64,000 bases of DNA from Microbispora triticiradicis (lineage in GTDB: Bacteria > Actinomycetota > Actinomycetes > Streptosporangiales > Streptosporangiaceae). The translations under genes and the position numbers were made by a program. Positions 24,022-32,829 of this stretch are shown piece after piece. The DNA is taken from NCBI GenBank assembly GCA_003260025.2, contig QFZU02000192.1, positions 30,556-94,555 on the forward strand. Reading direction: 5' to 3'. Every line of letters starts with the position of its first letter. Positions within the stretch are counted from its first letter, which is position 1. Below the pieces are notes generated by a model. It searched no databases, was not told the origin of the DNA, and was given only the letters and a program-made list of their open reading frames with translations.

Positions 24022-24930
24022 ATGAGCCGCTTCCCGTCAGCCGCCGTGGTCCTCCCCCTGGCCGTGCTGCTCGTCGTCCCGCTCGCCGCCTCCGCCTGCG
24101 GGTCGCCGCCGGACGTCGCCGCTCCCGCCGGTGACACGCGCTACACGGCGACGGGGACCGTGCTGCAGAACCAGGACCACGGGCCGCAGCTGTGCGCCTC
24201 GGTCGCGGAGTCGTACCCTCCCCAGTGCGGCGGAGCGGACATCGTGGGCTGGGACTGGAAGGCCGTCGGCGCCGAGTCGTCCGGCGGCGTCACCTGGGGG
24301 GAGTACCGGGTGGTCGGCACCTGGGACGGCTCCCGGCTCACGCTCACCGAACCTCCCCGCGAGGCCCGTCCGCCGGGGGGAGACCGCGCACCCGGGGGAG
24401 ACGGTGGGCCGGGGACCGACATGACCAGTCCGTGTCCGGAACCCGCGGGCGGCTGGCGTCCGGTCGACCGGGCGAAGGCGACCGAGGAGGCCATGCGGGC
24501 GGCGATGGACCGCGCGGCGTCCGCGGACGAGTTCGCCGGCGGATGGCTCGACCAGCACTACATGGACGGAATCGACTCCCGTGACGTCCGCACCATCGAG
24601 AAGATCGGCAACGACCCCAGGCGGTACGTGTTGAACCTCAGGTTCACGGGCGACCTCTCAGGGCGTGAGCGCTGGATCCGCGAGGTCTGGGGCGGCGCGC
24701 TGTGCGTGAGCGGAGCCGAGCGGACCGAGGCGGAACTCCGCCGGATCCAGCGTGAGCTGGAGGGGGAGATGCGGAGCCGGCGGTTCCTGAACCTGGCCGT
24801 GGACACCGTCGGCAACCGGGTCGGCGCCGGTGTGTACGTCGCCACACCGGAGCTGCGACGGGAACTGGACGACCGCTACGGGAAGGGCGCGGTGGCGCTG
24901 GAGGGCTTCCTGAAGCCGGTGGGGAGCTGA
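24022..24930 (+). CDS. Putative lipoprotein of unknown function
   Basis: The product has 302 residues. A lipoprotein signal with lipobox LAASAC (lipidated Cys near residue 26) is visible, so the mature protein is outside the membrane. The middle is a Pro/Gly/Arg-rich linker (about residues 112-135) and the C-terminal half is charged and helical (EAMRAAMDRAASADEFAGGW, RRIQRELEGEMRSRRF). I do not recognise the family. The C-terminal part (VDTVGNRVGAGVYVATPELR) resembles actinomycete surface proteins that degrade or bind external ligands, but this is not diagnostic. The start has only a weak ribosome site. Confidence 0.8.
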   Translation: MSRFPSAAVVLPLAVLLVVPLAASACGSPPDVAAPAGDTRYTATGTVLQNQDHGPQLCASVAESYPPQCGGADIVGWDWKAVGAESSGGVTWGEYRVVGTWDGSRLTLTEPPREARPPGGDRAPGGDGGPGTDMTSPCPEPAGGWRPVDRAKATEEAMRAAMDRAASADEFAGGWLDQHYMDGIDSRDVRTIEKIGNDPRRYVLNLRFTGDLSGRERWIREVWGGALCVSGAERTEAELRRIQRELEGEMRSRRFLNLAVDTVGNRVGAGVYVATPELRRELDDRYGKGAVALEGFLKPVGS

Positions 24931-25131
24931 GCGCGTCTGTCTGCGTGACCGCGACGTCCGCGACGGCCGGGCCGGCCGATCCTGGCCTGCCCGGAGAACG
25001 GGAGAGCCCCGCGAGGCGGCGACCTCGTGGGGCCATGGGTCCGGCAGGTTCGATGGGCGTGGACTATCCGGTCCTTGCGGCTGTCGCTTCCTGTCTCTCC
25101 CTGCTCTTGTCCCTGTTGCCGGGAGCCGTCG

Positions 25132-25782
25132 TCACCGTCCGAACTCCTCCCCGCCCCGCTCGCTCTCGCGGGTGCGCTCGCGCTCCGGCCCGCGGCCACG
25201 GGTCTCCTCCCGCATGCGCTCGCCGCCGCGGGTCTCCTCGCGCATGCGCTCGCGCCCGCGCGGCTCCTCCCGGAAGCGTTCGCGTCCGCGGGTCTCTTCG
25301 CGTGTGCGTTCGCGTCCGCGGGTCTCTTCCCGCATGCGTTCGCGTCCGCGTTCCTCACGGCTACGCTCGCGTCCGCGGGTCTCTTCCCGCATGCGTTCGC
25401 GTCCGCGCGGCTCCTCCCGTATCCGCTCGCGTCCGCGGGTCTCCTCGCGCATGCGCTCGCGTCCGCGCGGCTCCTCCCGGAAGCGTTCGCGTCCGCGGGT
25501 CTCTTCGCGTGTGCGTTCGCGGCCACGAATCTCCTGCCGCGTGCGTTCGCGTCCGCGTTCCTCACGTACGCGTTCCCGCTCCCGGACCTGTCCGGTACGG
25601 CCGTACTGGCCGTACCGCTGACGCTCCCGTCCACGGCACCTGCCTCCCGGGCAGGGCTGTGCCGGAGCCTGCATGGCCTGGGCGGTGGTGCCGGCGGCGT
25701 TGGCGGACTGCGCCTGCAGCGCCACCGGGGCGGCGAGGGCCGATACGGCGATCGTGCCGGCGGCCAGTGCTTCTCTGAGCAT
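25132..25782 (-). CDS. Secreted Arg/Glu-rich ten-residue-repeat protein
   Basis: The product has 216 residues. I chose ATG 25782, eight bases after GGAG. An N-terminal signal peptide (MLREALAAGTIAVSALAAPVA, split by a short turn) leads to a mature part made almost wholly of the ten-residue unit RGRERxREEx, about twelve copies between residues 76 and 197. Positions five and ten vary (T, F, M, I or S, and T or P). Most units end alternately in T and P. Three other frames stay open across this region because of the repeat's base composition, but only this one has a signal peptide and a fitting ribosome site. The function is unknown; strong alternating charge suggests a polyampholyte that binds nucleic acid, wall polymer or minerals. 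Confidence 0.65.
   Translation of the reverse strand: MLREALAAGTIAVSALAAPVALQAQSANAAGTTAQAMQAPAQPCPGGRCRGRERQRYGQYGRTGQVRERERVREERGRERTRQEIRGRERTREETRGRERFREEPRGRERMREETRGRERIREEPRGRERMREETRGRERSREERGRERMREETRGRERTREETRGRERFREEPRGRERMREETRGGERMREETRGRGPERERTRESERGGEEFGR
25192..25557. repeat. 30-bp tandem repeat array inside the Arg/Glu repeat gene
   Basis: About twelve imperfect 30-base units (core TTCGCGTCCGCGGGTCTCTT) run head to tail, with one 27-base unit. A block of about three units occurs twice, implying a larger segmental duplication. The array keeps frame, so it is a coding minisatellite and not a CRISPR: there are no spacers. Confidence 0.85.
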
Positions 25783-26376
25783 AGGTATCACTCCGTCGAC
25801 TCCGTGATGTCACCGGGAACTCCGGCCACACGGAGCGCGATTCGATCCATCGAACCTTTGGATCCAGACCCTGGTTCTCACGCTATGGGTAACAAACGGC
25901 ACAGTCACCCATCAAGCCGCAAACAACACCTTCGCGCATCAGAAAGCGCAGCTTCCTCTGGTGTTTGGGCGCGTCGTTCCCCAGAGCTCACAGCCGCTTT
26001 GCGCGGCGGGCGAAAGCCTTCCGGGGAATTGCGTGAGGTTGGTTGTGCTCGCCCCTGCCGGGGCCGCCGCGTGCTCCGTCCCGTCCCGGCCGTTACCGCG
26101 GATCGCCGTCCGAAGCCGCGCCGATTGGGGAGGTTGCCGTGACCGTCGTCCCGCCTCCCGCCTGGGCGTACGCCACCACTCGCCGTGCCCGTCACCGGCG
26201 CGGACGCGCCGGGTGACGCGCACGGCATCCATGGGGCCGATCGGCGGACGGGCTGCCGACGCGGACGGCCGGGCGGGCTTTTCCCGGCGTTCTCCTGCAC
26301 GTCCGTCCGGATACGCGGCCGGTAGATCTTTTCTCTGGGTTTCGGGGCAAAGCGCATAAACGGGGTACATTTGCCC
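25783..26376. other. Intergenic region upstream of divergent secreted-protein genes
   Basis: About 590 bases between the repeat-protein gene (leftward) and the trypsin-like gene (rightward). The part 25850-25960 and the last 60 bases are AT-richer and probably hold the promoters. I see no convincing gene or RNA. Confidence 0.45.
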
Positions 26377-27153
26377 ATGCGTTTCGTCCCATTTGTCATG
26401 ATTATCTTTTGTATGATCGTCGGAATCGCCACCCCCGCGTCGGCCATCACCAACGGCTCGGTGGACCGCGACGATCATCCGCAGGTGGGAGCCCTCATCG
26501 GCGACGCCCCGGAGAGCGACGGCACATGGGCGTACTGCACCGGCACGCTGATCTCCCCGACCGTCTTCCTCACCGCCGCCCACTGCGGCCGTCCGGGGAA
26601 GCGGACGGCGCGGGTCTCCTTCGCCGGCCGCTACGAGCCCGGGGCCAAGGTCTTCACCGGCCGCTTCGTACGCGACCCGAGGTACACGCGCGGGCACCAT
26701 CTCCACGACGTGGCGGTCGTCGTCTTCCCCTCCGCGGTCCCCGCGATCAAGCCGGCCAGGCTGCCCGCCCAGGGCCTGCTCGACCGGATGCGGGACGACG
26801 GCACGTTGAAGTCGACGCGGTTCACCCCCGTCGGGTACGGCGCGCTGACCCCCACGAAGAGGGAGGGCGGGTGGCGGTTCACCTACAACGACACGCGCAA
26901 CCGGACGTCCATCTCGTTCGGGCGCCTCGGCGCCACCTGGCTCAGGCTGACGCCTGACCCGGAGCGTGGGGAAGGGGGGACCTGCTTTGGAGACTCCGGC
27001 GGCCCGAACTTCCTCGGCACCGCCGACTCCGATCTGCTCGTGGCCACGACGATCAGCGGAGTGGACGACGTCTGCAGGTCGACGAACATCGACTACCGGC
27101 TGGACACCCCCTCCGCCCGGGAGTTCCTGAGGTGGTTCGTCGCTCTTCCCTGA
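26377..27153 (+). CDS. Secreted trypsin-like serine protease (S1 family)
   Basis: The product has 258 residues from ATG 26377; an in-frame TTG six bases upstream is less likely. The signal peptide is MRFVPFVMIIFCMIVGIA with cleavage after PASA, and the mature protein starts ITNGSVDRDD. The catalytic triad is present: His in LTAAHC, Asp in LHDVAVVVF and Ser in CFGDSGGPNF. It would be exported and active outside the cell. The first 80 bases of the gene have unusually low GC, which is common at actinomycete signal-peptide starts. A strong hairpin follows the stop. Confidence 0.92.
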   Translation: MRFVPFVMIIFCMIVGIATPASAITNGSVDRDDHPQVGALIGDAPESDGTWAYCTGTLISPTVFLTAAHCGRPGKRTARVSFAGRYEPGAKVFTGRFVRDPRYTRGHHLHDVAVVVFPSAVPAIKPARLPAQGLLDRMRDDGTLKSTRFTPVGYGALTPTKREGGWRFTYNDTRNRTSISFGRLGATWLRLTPDPERGEGGTCFGDSGGPNFLGTADSDLLVATTISGVDDVCRSTNIDYRLDTPSAREFLRWFVALP

Positions 27154-27191
27154 CGAGTGCGGTGGCCGTCGCGGTCACGCCGCCTCGCGGT

Positions 27192-27223
27192 CCCGGGCCG
27201 GGGCGGCGCCGCCCCGGCCCGGG
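27192..27223. terminator. Bidirectional hairpin between trypsin-like gene and sigma-partner gene
   Basis: CCCGGGCCGGGGCGGC (27192-27207) is followed directly by its perfect reverse complement (27208-27223). It lies between two convergent genes and can terminate both. Confidence 0.8.
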
Positions 27224-27233
27224 AACCGCCTGA

Positions 27234-28106
27234 TCAGGACTTCCCGGCGGCCGGCTTCGCGTCCCGTCCCTTGAGATCGGGGGCGGGCTCACCCTTGGCC
27301 CCGCCGGAGGCGTCCACCGGCCCGGGCACCACCTCGCCGGGGGGCGGGGCGGTGACGGTCACCGGGGTGCCGAAGCCGGCGATGTCCATGACGAGACGAT
27401 GGTTGTCCTTCGGGAAGTCGAACTCCAGGCGTCGCACCCGCCCCTCGTCGTCCACGTCCACCTGGCCGGAGAGCGCCGGAGACCGGAACTCCGCGTCGCC
27501 GGAGCCGGAGTCGGAGTCGGATCCGGATCCGGATCCGTCCGTCAGCGTGAAGGCGAACCGCCGCCCGCTCCACCCGGGGCCGGACGCCGGGCCGTCCTCG
27601 CGTACGTCGGTGGCCGCGCGGAGCCGCTCCAGGGCCGCCTGCGGGTCCTGCGGGGCGAGCTTGACCAGGGCGGCCGTCGGCGGCGCGTTCCGCAGTCTCT
27701 CGTCGACGCGCGGCAGCTCCTCCCATTTCGACGCGCCGGCCGGCTTCTGGTACATCAGGTCGCCGACGAAGCGGGTCTCGGACGGATCTCCCGCCTCCGC
27801 GATGACCCCGACCCGCCGGACGGGATCGAAGGCGCCGTCCCACGTCCGGCCGCCCGACTGGACGTGGATCCGGAAGCTCTCACCGCTCGTGGTGTGGAGG
27901 GCGGCGGCCACCTGGGCCTGCGCCGACGTCTGGCTCGCGGGCAGCGCCGTCACGATCACGGTCACCAGCGCGGCGGCTCCCAGCGCGGCGAGCGACGGCA
28001 CCAGGACCCGCCTCGGCCGGGGGGTGATCGACGGCATGAGGTCGATGCCCGCGGGCCGATCCTCGGTGGCTCTGACGAGCAGCGTGCGCAGGTCTCTCTC
28101 GTTCAT
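27234..28106 (-). CDS. Membrane-anchored partner of SigE-family sigma factor (putative anti-sigma-like)
   Basis: The product has 290 residues from ATG 28106 (GAGGAG upstream). The N-terminal cytoplasmic part is about 37 residues (NERDLRTLLVRATEDRPAG), then one membrane helix (VLVPSLAALGAAALVTVIV) and a long extracytoplasmic domain resembling LolA-type or outer-surface sensor domains (ESFRIHVQSGG, RFVGDLMYQKP, DEGRVRRLEFDFP). A Gly/Ser/Asp repeat (DGSGSGSDSDSGSGD) is embedded. It lies 23 bases downstream of the sigma gene, the usual arrangement for a sigma/anti-sigma pair. There is no zinc-finger anti-sigma motif, so an anti-sigma role is inferred from context. Confidence 0.8.
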   Translation of the reverse strand: MNERDLRTLLVRATEDRPAGIDLMPSITPRPRRVLVPSLAALGAAALVTVIVTALPASQTSAQAQVAAALHTTSGESFRIHVQSGGRTWDGAFDPVRRVGVIAEAGDPSETRFVGDLMYQKPAGASKWEELPRVDERLRNAPPTAALVKLAPQDPQAALERLRAATDVREDGPASGPGWSGRRFAFTLTDGSGSGSDSDSGSGDAEFRSPALSGQVDVDDEGRVRRLEFDFPKDNHRLVMDIAGFGTPVTVTAPPPGEVVPGPVDASGGAKGEPAPDLKGRDAKPAAGKS

Positions 28107-28129
28107 TTCCGGCTCCTCGTGTCGGTGTC

Positions 28130-28651
28130 TCACCGGAGACCACTCCCTTCCGCCTCGGCGTGGTTGACCACCAGGCCGGGCGATATCAGTCGCCGCATCG
28201 CGTGCAGCCCACGGTGGGTGTGCGACTTGACGGTCCCCACCGAGCAGCCCATGAGGTCGGCGACCTCCGCCTCGGGCAGGTCGGCGAAGAACCGCAGCAC
28301 CAGGGCGGTGCGCTGCCGCGCGGGTAACCTGGCCAGCGCGTTCCTGATGTCCTCGGCCACCGCCCGCGTCTCACCCAGGTCCTCCGTGCTCGGCATACCG
28401 GGGTGCTCGGCGCGCGGGATCTCCCGCCGCCATCGGGCCCGCCACCAGGACCGGTGGGTGTTGACCAGGATGCGCCGCAGGTAGGCGTCGGGCTCGCTGC
28501 CGGTGTCCAGCCGATGCCAGACCTTGTACAGCTTGCCGAGGCTGGTCTGCACCAGGTCCTCGGCGGCGTGCCAGTCTCCCGTCAGCAGCACCGCCGTTCT
28601 CAGGTGATGGTCGCCCCGGCGCCGTACGAACTCCACGAAATCCGCGTCCAC
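28130..28651 (-). CDS. SigE-family ECF RNA polymerase sigma factor
   Basis: The product has 173 residues from GTG 28651 (AGGAG six bases upstream); the longer frame to 28687 lacks a ribosome site. Region 2 is at about residues 5-70 (EFVRRRGDHHLRTAVLLTGDWHAAEDLVQ, split by short turns, then LGKLYKVWHRL). Region 4 is at about 105-155 (LPARQRTALVLRFFADLPEAE, VADLMGCSVGTVKSHTHRGL). The SigE group (SigE/SigM of actinomycetes) governs envelope stress and development. It is the first gene of a two-gene operon with the membrane protein downstream. Confidence 0.93.
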   Translation of the reverse strand: MDADFVEFVRRRGDHHLRTAVLLTGDWHAAEDLVQTSLGKLYKVWHRLDTGSEPDAYLRRILVNTHRSWWRARWRREIPRAEHPGMPSTEDLGETRAVAEDIRNALARLPARQRTALVLRFFADLPEAEVADLMGCSVGTVKSHTHRGLHAMRRLISPGLVVNHAEAEGSGLR

Positions 28652-29063
28652 CCGGTCTCCTCTCGTCGGCGGATGCCACCCCGACACGCCCTGAGGCGCG
28701 ATCCGGGTTGACGAGAAGCGGGAAACGCGCGGCGGACCCGGGCCGGCGCCGCACGGTCCCCGGCCCGGACCTCGGCTGAACCGGTGCAGGGCGGCGGATT
28801 CGCCGAGCTGTAAGTTTCACGGTCCGGCGAGACGTTCGCACAGGTCACGGGCGTACGGGCCGCACCCCGTGCTTGACCCCCGCCAGGGGCGGAACCACAC
28901 TCCGCTGGAGTGTTACCCCCTCCGCGCACCACCTTGAGCGGTCCGCATCTCCGGTGCCTCACGTGCCGGTCCATGCGAGGGAATGTTAACGCCAACATCC
29001 GGAGCCGATAAGGAACCACGACGTCAAGGCGCGGATCGGCACCGGAGACCATGAGGAGGAGAC
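28652..29063. other. Divergent promoter region between sigma factor and xylanase
   Basis: About 410 bases without a gene. The right-hand end holds a LacI-type half-palindrome (28983-28998) and the AGGAGGAG ribosome site for the xylanase. The left part should hold the promoter of the sigma operon. Confidence 0.5.
28983..28998. promoter_or_regulatory. LacI/GalR-type operator candidate before the xylanase gene
   Basis: ATGTTAACGCCAACAT is palindromic at six of eight pairs around a central CG, like LacI-family sites of the TGTTAgCGcTAACA type that control pentose-polymer genes. It lies 65 bases before the GH30 start codon. Confidence 0.5.
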
Positions 29064-30791
29064 ATGACGCACGACCAGAATGGACCGGTGAGCGGCGAGC
29101 GAAGGGCGCTGAGCCGGCGGTCCGTCCTGACGACGATAGGAGCCGTCCCGGTCATCACGGCCACGTCGGCCGTCCTGGGGGCCACGGAGGCCGCGGCGGC
29201 CACCGCGACCGTCAACCCGTCGGCGCAGCGGCAGACGATCAAGGGCTTCGGCGGCATGACCCACGCCGCCTGGGCCGGCGACCTGACATCGGCCCAGCGG
29301 GACACGGCGTTCCAGACCGGCGAGGGCAAGCTGGGGTTCTCCATCCTGCGGATCCCCGTCGGCGAGAGCCAGGCGGACTTCGGCCGTGACCTGGCGACGG
29401 CGAAGCGCGCGGTCGAGCTCGGGGTGACCGTCTTCGCGTCGCCGTGGAACCCCCCGGCCAGCATGATCGAGACGTTCACCCGCAGCGGCCAGACCAACGC
29501 GAAGCGCCTCAGGTACGACCAGTACGCGGCGTACGCCCAGCACCTGAACTCCTTCAGCACGTACATGAAGAACAACGGGGTGAACCTGTACGCCATATCC
29601 GTGCAGAACGAGCCCGACTACGCGCACGACTGGACGTGGTGGACTACCACCGAGATGGTGAAGTTCCTGCGGGAGAACGCCGGCTCGATCAACACCAGGG
29701 TCATGGCGCCCGAGTCCTTCCAGTACGTGAAGAGCATGTCGGACCCGATCCTCAACGACGCCACGGCGCTCGCCAACACCGACATCATCGGGGCCCACCT
29801 CTACGGCACGTCCTACTCGAACTTCCCCTACCCCCTCTTCAAGCAGAAGGGCGCGGGCAAGGAACTCTGGATGACGGAGGTGTACTACCCCAACAGCACC
29901 GACTCGGCGGACACCTGGCCCCAGGCGCTCGACGTGGGCGAGCACATGCACCGCGCCATGGTGGAGGCCGAGTTCCAGGCGTACGTCTGGTGGTACATCC
30001 GGCGCAGCTACGGCCCCATGCGGGAGGACGGCCAGCTCAGCAAGCGCGGCGCCATCATGGCGCAGTTCGCCAGGTTCGTCCGCCCCGGATACGTGCGGAT
30101 CGACGCGACGGCGAACCCGGCGACGAACGTCTACGTCTCGGCGTACCGGAGCGGCAACACCGTCGTCATCGTCGCCATCAACAAGAACACCTCCGCGGTG
30201 AGCCAGCAGTTCAGCGTGGCGGGCGCCGGCTCGGCCGGTGTCTCGTCGTGGGTGACCGACGGGAGCAGGAACGTCGCGCCCCAGGCGGCGACGACCATGT
30301 CGAACGGCTCCCTCACCGTCACGCTTCCCGCTCGCAGCATGACGACCTACGTGACCAGCCTCAGCGGCTCCTCGCCCTCCGCGACGCCCACGGTGACGCC
30401 GACCGTGACGCCCTCCCAGTCGCCGAGCGAGTCGCCGAGCCAGTCACCCAGTCAGTCGCCGACCGGCGGCACCGGTGCGGCCCGGGTCGCCTACACGATG
30501 AACAGCTGGAGCAACGGCTTCACCGCCAGCATCAGCATCACCAACACCGGGTCCTCGACGATCAACGGCTGGACGCTGGCGTTCACCCTGCCCTCCGGAC
30601 AGACCATCACCTCGGGCTGGAACGCCACCTACTCGCCCTCCAGCGGCCAGGTGAGCGCCCGCAACGTCGACTACAACGGCACGCTCGCCCCCGGGGCCAC
30701 CGTCGACATCGGGTTCCAGGCCAGCCACACGGGCAACACGTCCGAGCCCACCTCCTTCACCCTCAACGGCGTCCCCTGCACCGTGGTCTGA
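29064..30791 (+). CDS. Secreted GH30 family (glucurono)xylanase with C-terminal CBM2
   Basis: The product has 575 residues. A Tat-type signal (SRRSVLTTIG at residues 17-26, cleavage near TEAAAA) leads to a GH30 catalytic domain (about residues 48-440). The acid/base Glu is E183 in ISVQNEPDY and the nucleophile is E272 in LWMTEVYY. The opening GFGGMTHAAW is typical of GH30 subfamily 8 glucuronoxylanases (XynC-like). A Thr/Pro/Ser/Gln linker (about residues 445-475, SQSPSESPSQSP) joins a family 2 carbohydrate-binding module (residues 479-575, ending TLNGVPCTV). It acts outside the cell on plant xylan. The ribosome site is AGGAGGAG and a hairpin follows the gene. Confidence 0.93.
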   Translation: MTHDQNGPVSGERRALSRRSVLTTIGAVPVITATSAVLGATEAAAATATVNPSAQRQTIKGFGGMTHAAWAGDLTSAQRDTAFQTGEGKLGFSILRIPVGESQADFGRDLATAKRAVELGVTVFASPWNPPASMIETFTRSGQTNAKRLRYDQYAAYAQHLNSFSTYMKNNGVNLYAISVQNEPDYAHDWTWWTTTEMVKFLRENAGSINTRVMAPESFQYVKSMSDPILNDATALANTDIIGAHLYGTSYSNFPYPLFKQKGAGKELWMTEVYYPNSTDSADTWPQALDVGEHMHRAMVEAEFQAYVWWYIRRSYGPMREDGQLSKRGAIMAQFARFVRPGYVRIDATANPATNVYVSAYRSGNTVVIVAINKNTSAVSQQFSVAGAGSAGVSSWVTDGSRNVAPQAATTMSNGSLTVTLPARSMTTYVTSLSGSSPSATPTVTPTVTPSQSPSESPSQSPSQSPTGGTGAARVAYTMNSWSNGFTASISITNTGSSTINGWTLAFTLPSGQTITSGWNATYSPSSGQVSARNVDYNGTLAPGATVDIGFQASHTGNTSEPTSFTLNGVPCTVV

Positions 30792-30830
30792 CCGCCGGAA
30801 CACCCCTTGGCACCCGACCTGCGAAGGGAC

Positions 30831-30866
30831 AGGTGCGGCCCCTCTCCTGCGAGAGGGGCCGCACCT
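30831..30866. terminator. Hairpin between xylanase and convergent glycosyltransferase-like gene
   Basis: AGGTGCGGCCCCTCTC (30831-30846) and GAGAGGGGCCGCACCT (30851-30866) are perfect 16-base arms around a four-base loop. It lies between two convergent genes and closes both transcripts. Confidence 0.85.
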
Positions 30867-30873
30867 CGCCGGG

Positions 30874-32829
30874 TCACCAGGGGCGTACGAGCTTCGCGGG
30901 ATCGAGCCGGCCGTTCACCCGGGGGCCCCGCGGGTAGTTCACGGTGATCTCGGTCAACCTCCGCCGGACCAGGTCGTCGCGGATCGCGCGGGAGCGCTCC
31001 GCGGCCTCGGACTCCGGGGAGTGCGGAGCGATCGGGTGCCCGCCCAGGGCCCGCCCGTACCGGCTCACCTCCTCGACCCAGACGGCGGGCTCCAGAAGGT
31101 CCGCGGCCGGCCGGGCCGCCCACCGATGGACACCGGTGGACACGGGAAGGACCATGACGTCCGGAGCCGCCGAGGGGGAGAGGCGCCCGGCGAAGAAGTC
31201 GTCGGCCCAGCGTTCCGCCGCGTCCACCGCCGCCAGAGCGGGCAGCGGATCGGGCGCGTCCGGGTCGAGCCCCCGATCCAGCAGGAAGGCCGGCCGGGTC
31301 ACGAACTCCCCCGAGAGCCGCGGCAGCCGTTCCCGTACATCGGCGACGAGAGTGAGCCCGTGCACCGGGAACCGCTCGCATCCGGTCATCCGCAGCCACG
31401 GAGTGCCGTCGCGGGGCCCCGCGCCCGGCCGCACCACGCGCAGCGCGCAGAACTCCACCGTCCTGAGATACGCGGCGGCCTCCTCGGGCCCCGCCCCGCA
31501 GCGGGGGCAGGTGACGACCTCGACGGTGAGCGGGGGAGGGAAACGCGCCGTGCGGAGGAATCCCTCGGCCTCCCGCGTGGCGAGCAGGCGGAGGATCTCC
31601 CCGGCCGGTGGCTCGTCGGAGAGGGCCGCCCGCCCCCGGTCCGCGGTCAGGCCGCGCGTCAGGCCCGCGACGCCGAGATCGGCCAGGGCCGCACGCGCTC
31701 CGCCGCACAGCAACGCCCTGTCGGCGGCGGGCAGCCCCGAGTCGATCCAGCTGGTCACCGCCGCCCGCCGCAGCGGACCGACGAGATCCGCACGCGCGCC
31801 CGTTCCGCCGCCCGTTCCGAGGCCGGTTGCGAGGCCGGTTCCGACATCTGCCCCCAGCAGGAACGCCGCCGCCCACAGCTCCGCCGCGGTGCCCGGCGCC
31901 GTCCCCGCCTCCGCGAGGGCACGCGCCCGGTCGCGGCCGTCCGGGGACGCGAGATAGGCCTCCAGACCTCCCAGAACGTCCGCCCGGCCGAGACCGAGCA
32001 CGCCGCACCAGTCGCTCCACCGTCCGAAGGGATGCCGGACGAACTCCTCGCTCGTCGGCCGCAGAAAGCCGAGGAAGCAGGTGCCGAAGGCGTAGGTCAC
32101 GGAGAAGTCCCAGGTGGAGGCGCCCTTCCCGCGCATCACCGCGCCCTTGTCGAATCGCGGCGGTTCCAGCCAGCGTTCCGCGGGGAGGTCCGCGCCGGGC
32201 AGGAGGACCGTGGCGCGCCGCACGCCGTGATCCAGGTTCCCGGCGACGCTGGCGACCTCGTCGTGGTCGAGCAGGTGAGGTACGGTCACCAGGACGCGGC
32301 GGTCGCGCTCACGCAGGAAGAGGTCGATCACCGTGTCGTCGTCGCGGACGTGGTCGGGGACGCCCGCCAGGTAGTCGCCGAGCTCCTTGGCCAGGCCGAC
32401 CGGCAGGACGAGCCCCTGCGTGGGGACCCACTCGCCGGGGACGAGCCGTGCCCACGACGCGCCGCCGGCCGCCGCCTGGCGGATCGCGTAGGAGTTGTAG
32501 GGCGAGTTCCAGTGCGCGTAGAGGGCGAGCGCGTCGTCCGGACAGGCCGCGACCGCGGCGCGCAGATGGGCGGAGAACCCGTCCACGAGGAGCACGTCGT
32601 CCTGGAGGACGAGATGGTGGGTCGCGTCCGGGCTCCAGGCCGCCCACGCGCGCTTCGCCGTACGCAGCGGGCTGGGGAACGAGCCGGGGTCGGGGTCGGG
32701 GACCGGTACGAGCCGCAACGGAGCACACGCCTCGGCGATCCGGGGGATCCGGTCCCCTCTGGCCGGGTGGTACATGACGGCGACGCTGATGCGCGGGAAC
32801 CCGGGGGGACCGGCGAGGCGATCCGTCAT
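30874..32829 (-). CDS. Large glycosyltransferase-like protein, last gene of the 11-gene operon
   Basis: The product has 651 residues from ATG 32829, which overlaps the upstream gene by four bases. The N-terminal 250 residues resemble a GT-A glycosyltransferase: ISVAVMYHPARGDRI, then HHLVLQDDVLLVDGF with a DD metal-binding pair, NSPYNSYAIRQ and PHLLDHDEVASVAGNLDHG. The C-terminal 400 residues are unfamiliar. They include a Cys pair (VVTCPRCGAG) that could hold zinc and a repeat-like GTGLATGLGTGGGTG stretch. The gene is coupled to a GT2 gene and an ABC importer, so sugar transfer to a pathway product or surface polymer is possible. I cannot assign a substrate. Confidence 0.8.
   Translation of the reverse strand: MTDRLAGPPGFPRISVAVMYHPARGDRIPRIAEACAPLRLVPVPDPDPGSFPSPLRTAKRAWAAWSPDATHHLVLQDDVLLVDGFSAHLRAAVAACPDDALALYAHWNSPYNSYAIRQAAAGGASWARLVPGEWVPTQGLVLPVGLAKELGDYLAGVPDHVRDDDTVIDLFLRERDRRVLVTVPHLLDHDEVASVAGNLDHGVRRATVLLPGADLPAERWLEPPRFDKGAVMRGKGASTWDFSVTYAFGTCFLGFLRPTSEEFVRHPFGRWSDWCGVLGLGRADVLGGLEAYLASPDGRDRARALAEAGTAPGTAAELWAAAFLLGADVGTGLATGLGTGGGTGARADLVGPLRRAAVTSWIDSGLPAADRALLCGGARAALADLGVAGLTRGLTADRGRAALSDEPPAGEILRLLATREAEGFLRTARFPPPLTVEVVTCPRCGAGPEEAAAYLRTVEFCALRVVRPGAGPRDGTPWLRMTGCERFPVHGLTLVADVRERLPRLSGEFVTRPAFLLDRGLDPDAPDPLPALAAVDAAERWADDFFAGRLSPSAAPDVMVLPVSTGVHRWAARPAADLLEPAVWVEEVSRYGRALGGHPIAPHSPESEAAERSRAIRDDLVRRRLTEITVNYPRGPRVNGRLDPAKLVRPW

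Noticed and set aside
25180..25570. Possible CRISPR array
   Set aside because: The 30-bp units are contiguous, without spacers, and translate to a regular decapeptide.
25027..26142. Long plus-strand frame across the repeat region
   Set aside because: It lacks a signal peptide and ribosome site, and its openness follows from the repeat composition. The minus-strand frame is better supported.
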